Positions 12,444 through 14,835 of a DNA stretch of 14,835 bases are shown here, piece after piece. The stretch lies in the NCBI GenBank assembly GCA_046760445.1, contig JBHIEE010000070.1, positions 1-14,835 of the forward strand, in the 5' to 3' direction. Within the stretch, counting starts at the first letter, position 1. Each line of letters opens with the position of its first letter. Below the pieces are notes generated by a model. The model made no database searches, was not told the DNA's origin, and was given only the letters and a program-made list of their open reading frames with translations. Both the position numbers and the translations under genes were made by a program. Origin of the DNA: JBHIEE01 sp046760445 (GTDB lineage Bacteria; Acidobacteriota; Aminicenantia; JdFR-78).

Positions 12444-14835
12444 ATGAAAGATGAAGATAAGACAAAAAAACTAATAAAGAAATTGGCGGAAATGCGCCAA
12501 CGAATTGCTGAGTCGGAAGTAGCAGAAACCGAGCGCAAGCGGGCGGAGGAAGCACTGCGAGAGAGCGAGGAGAAATTCAAGAGCCTTGCAGAACAGTCGC
12601 CAAACATGATTTTTATCAACAAGAAAGGCGGAATAGTATATGCCAATAAGAAAGGCGAAGAGATTATGGGATACAAAAGGGAAGAGTTTTACTCTCCTGA
12701 TTTCGATTTCCTAACCTTGATCGCGCCAGAATCTATAGACTTAGTAAAGGCAAATTTCAGCAGGCATATGAAGGGTGAAAAGGTCCCTCCATACGAATTT
12801 ACACTTATTTCCAAAGAAGGTAAAAGACTCGAGGCGATATTAACGACAAGATTAATAAGATATGGGGGAGAGAGCGCCATCCTTGGAACAGTAACTGACA
12901 TCACCGAGCACAAGCGAGCAGGGGAGGCGTTGAGAAAAAGAACGGAACAAGTTATCAACTATCAAACAGCACTTCTGGAATTAGCGAAAATGGATAACTC
13001 CGACTTAGGCTCAGCACTGAAAAGGATAAATGAGGTGGATTCTAAGACGCTGGGAGTGGAGCGGGCCAGTGTTTGGTTTTTCAACGAAGACCGCTCAGAA
13101 ATTATCTGTGAAGACCTATACAAACTGAGCGAGAACTTTCATGAAAAGGGATTAAGGCTTCAAGCCAAACAGTATCCCAGATACTTTCGGGCATTGGAAG
13201 AGAGCCGTACCATAGCGGCAAATGACGCCCGCACTGACCCCCGCACCAACGAATTCACTGAGGGGTATTTAAAACCCTTTGGAATCACTTCAATGATGGA
13301 TGTTCCCATTTGGCTTCATGGAAAGGTTGTTGGTGTTGTCTGTCACGAACATACAGGACCGAAGAGAGAATGGACACTTGAAGAAAAAGATTTTGTGGTC
13401 TCGATTGCTGATATGGTTTCGCTGGCTTTGGAGGCTTCCGAACGCAAGCGGGCAGAGGAGCAAGTCCTCAGGCAAAATGCCGTGTTGGACGCCATCAACA
13501 AGGTGTTTCAAGAGGCATTGGTGTGTGAAAGCGATGAAGAAGTTGGCCGCACGTGCCTTGCCGTGGCCGAGGAGTTGACCGGTAGCAAGTTCGGTTTCAT
13601 CGGCGAAGTGACTCAGGCCGGTCGCTTTGATACCATTGCCTTGAGTGATCCAGGCTGGGATGCCTGTAGAATGCCGAAGTCGGATGCAGTGGTGATGATC
13701 AAGGACATGGAAGTCCGCGGAATCTGGGGCAGAGTACTCAAGGACGAAGAATCCCAGATAGTCAACGACCCTGCCTCCCATCCCGACCACGGCGGGACTC
13801 CCGAAGGTCATCCGCTGCTGACTTCTTTCCTGGGCGTTCCGTTGAAACATGGGGGTAGGACTATCGGTATGATCGGTTTAGCCAACAAAGAATCGGGGTA
13901 TGGGCCCGCTGATCAAGAAGCTGTGGAAAGCCTATCCGTAGCCTTTGTGGAAGCGTTGATGCGCAAGCGAGCGGAGGAGCTACTTCGAAAATCTGAAGAG
14001 AAATACCGCACTCTGTTTGAAGAATCAAAAGATGTCGTTTTCATCTCCACACCAGAAGGCAAATTGGTGGATATTAATCCCGCCGGCGTTGAGTTATTTG
14101 GATATTCTTTCAAAGAAGATCTTCTGGAGATTGATATTGCCCAAGACCTCTATTTCAATCCTCAAGATAGAGAAAAGTATCAGCAAGCAATTGCAGAGCA
14201 AGGATTTGTGAAAGATTATGAATTGATTTTGAAAAGAAAAGATGGTCAGAAAGTGATTGTGCTTGTAACCGCAAACGCTGTGCGTGATGATAAAGGTAAC
14301 ATTGTGGCGTATCGAGGGATAATACGGGATGTGACGGAACAGAGGCAGCTTGAGCAACAGTTGATCCAAGCCCAAAAGATGGAAGCAATTGGTCGGCTTG
14401 CTGGCGGTGTAGCGCATGACTTCAACAACTTACTCACTTCAATCATTGGCTATGCTGAGATATTGGAAATGAAACTGCCTCCAGAAGACCCAATTCATAA
14501 CCATATAGAGCAGATATTAAAGGCAGCTGACCATGCCACAACCCTCATACAACAACTTTTAGCCTTTAGCCGCAAGGCAATGATTCAGCCGATAGTTCTC
14601 AATTTAAACCATGTGATAGAAAACTTCAAAAACATGCTCCAGCGTATGCTTGGTGAGGACATAGTATTTGAATTTGTGCTTTCTAAAGATCTCGGAAGTA
14701 TTAAAGCTGACCCCAGCCAGATTGAACAGATTGTAATGAACTTAGCTGTAAACTCACGCGAAGCTATGCCCAAAGGCGGAAAGCTCATTATTGAGACTAA
14801 TAATGTGGAACTTGATGAGGAGTATGTCAAAAAAT
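12444..14835 (+). CDS. PAS-GAF-GAF-PAS histidine kinase, C-terminus beyond window
   Basis: The frame is open without a stop from ATG 12444 to the window end (797 codons seen). In order: a short coiled start with ERKRAEEALRESEEKF (about 30-45); PAS (about 46-160, with PNMIFINKKGGIVYAN); GAF (about 175-330); a second GAF (about 345-510, with FLGVPLKHGGRTIGMIGLA); PAS (about 517-635, ending GIIRDVTEQ); HisKA with H-box GRLAGGVAHDFNNLL (phospho-acceptor His658); and the start of the HATPase with N-box MNLAVNSREAMPKGG (Asn766 and Asn770). The ATP-lid glycine motifs, and any receiver domain, lie beyond the window. It autophosphorylates His658 and passes phosphate to an unseen partner. No membrane segment is visible, so it is probably cytoplasmic. 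It lies 48 bases after the cyclase and may share its transcript. Confidence 0.93.
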   Translation, partial: MKDEDKTKKLIKKLAEMRQRIAESEVAETERKRAEEALRESEEKFKSLAEQSPNMIFINKKGGIVYANKKGEEIMGYKREEFYSPDFDFLTLIAPESIDLVKANFSRHMKGEKVPPYEFTLISKEGKRLEAILTTRLIRYGGESAILGTVTDITEHKRAGEALRKRTEQVINYQTALLELAKMDNSDLGSALKRINEVDSKTLGVERASVWFFNEDRSEIICEDLYKLSENFHEKGLRLQAKQYPRYFRALEESRTIAANDARTDPRTNEFTEGYLKPFGITSMMDVPIWLHGKVVGVVCHEHTGPKREWTLEEKDFVVSIADMVSLALEASERKRAEEQVLRQNAVLDAINKVFQEALVCESDEEVGRTCLAVAEELTGSKFGFIGEVTQAGRFDTIALSDPGWDACRMPKSDAVVMIKDMEVRGIWGRVLKDEESQIVNDPASHPDHGGTPEGHPLLTSFLGVPLKHGGRTIGMIGLANKESGYGPADQEAVESLSVAFVEALMRKRAEELLRKSEEKYRTLFEESKDVVFISTPEGKLVDINPAGVELFGYSFKEDLLEIDIAQDLYFNPQDREKYQQAIAEQGFVKDYELILKRKDGQKVIVLVTANAVRDDKGNIVAYRGIIRDVTEQRQLEQQLIQAQKMEAIGRLAGGVAHDFNNLLTSIIGYAEILEMKLPPEDPIHNHIEQILKAADHATTLIQQLLAFSRKAMIQPIVLNLNHVIENFKNMLQRMLGEDIVFEFVLSKDLGSIKADPSQIEQIVMNLAVNSREAMPKGGKLIIETNNVELDEEYVKK

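Noticed and set aside
10196..13850. Several long minus-strand open frames opposite the cyclase and kinase genes.
   Set aside because: They run antisense to well-supported domains and arise from codon bias in the GC-richer region; their Ser/Arg-rich text (repeated SARLRS) is the mirror of the repeated linker.
1..14835. tRNA, rRNA or CRISPR features.
   Set aside because: No cloverleaf, conserved rRNA segment or regularly spaced repeats were recognised by reading both strands.

Overview
The window looks like the chromosome of a diderm (outer-membrane-bearing), fairly AT-rich bacterium that I cannot place with confidence. The diderm call rests on a beta-barrel porin ending in aromatic residues plus Phe. 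The degenerate AT-rich intergenic repeats and large PAS/GAF sensor proteins resemble uncultivated candidate-phylum or deltaproteobacterial-type genomes, but no rRNA or other marker gene is present to decide.

Layout. (1) 1-1665 is a mobile, decayed left end. It holds the C-terminal part of an IS1182-type transposase, a strongly folded palindromic site, and a compact cassette of about 0.88 kb. The cassette is bounded by near-perfect 21/22-bp inverted repeats and carries one minus-strand gene (HNH-associated repeats plus a nuclease-like domain) split by a single +1 frameshift. (2) 1666-3029 is a minus-strand AbiEi/AbiEii type toxin-antitoxin pair with a sigma70 promoter so close to the antitoxin ATG that the mRNA may be leaderless. 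(3) 3156-9323 is a phosphate-starvation island: an unrecognised 82-aa ORF on the minus strand, then porin-pstS, a strong terminator, pstC-pstA-pstB, and phoU. Two arrays of four TTAACA-like hexamers at exact 11-bp period lie upstream of porin-pstS and of pstC. Each is followed nine bases later by a possible -10, so both transcription units look like members of a PhoB/PhoP regulon. (4) 9324-14835 is a more GC-rich signalling block: a sigma70 promoter, a short reading frame interrupted in frame by a palindromic repeat element, a GAF-PAS-GAF-PAS-GGDEF diguanylate cyclase, and a PAS-GAF-GAF-PAS histidine kinase that runs off the window end.

How the genes work together. The porin would admit phosphate through the outer membrane, PstS would bind it in the periplasm, and PstC/PstA/PstB would import it. 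PhoU would couple transport to a PhoR-type kinase that is not in this window. The two sensor proteins share DNA-level repeats at their domain joints (encoding a linker of the ERKRAEEAL type), which suggests assembly by recombination at these joints. The most unusual items are the palindrome-bounded nuclease cassette, the in-frame palindromic insertion at 9711-9866, the paired Pho boxes, and a leader that could switch between two pairings ahead of the porin start codon.
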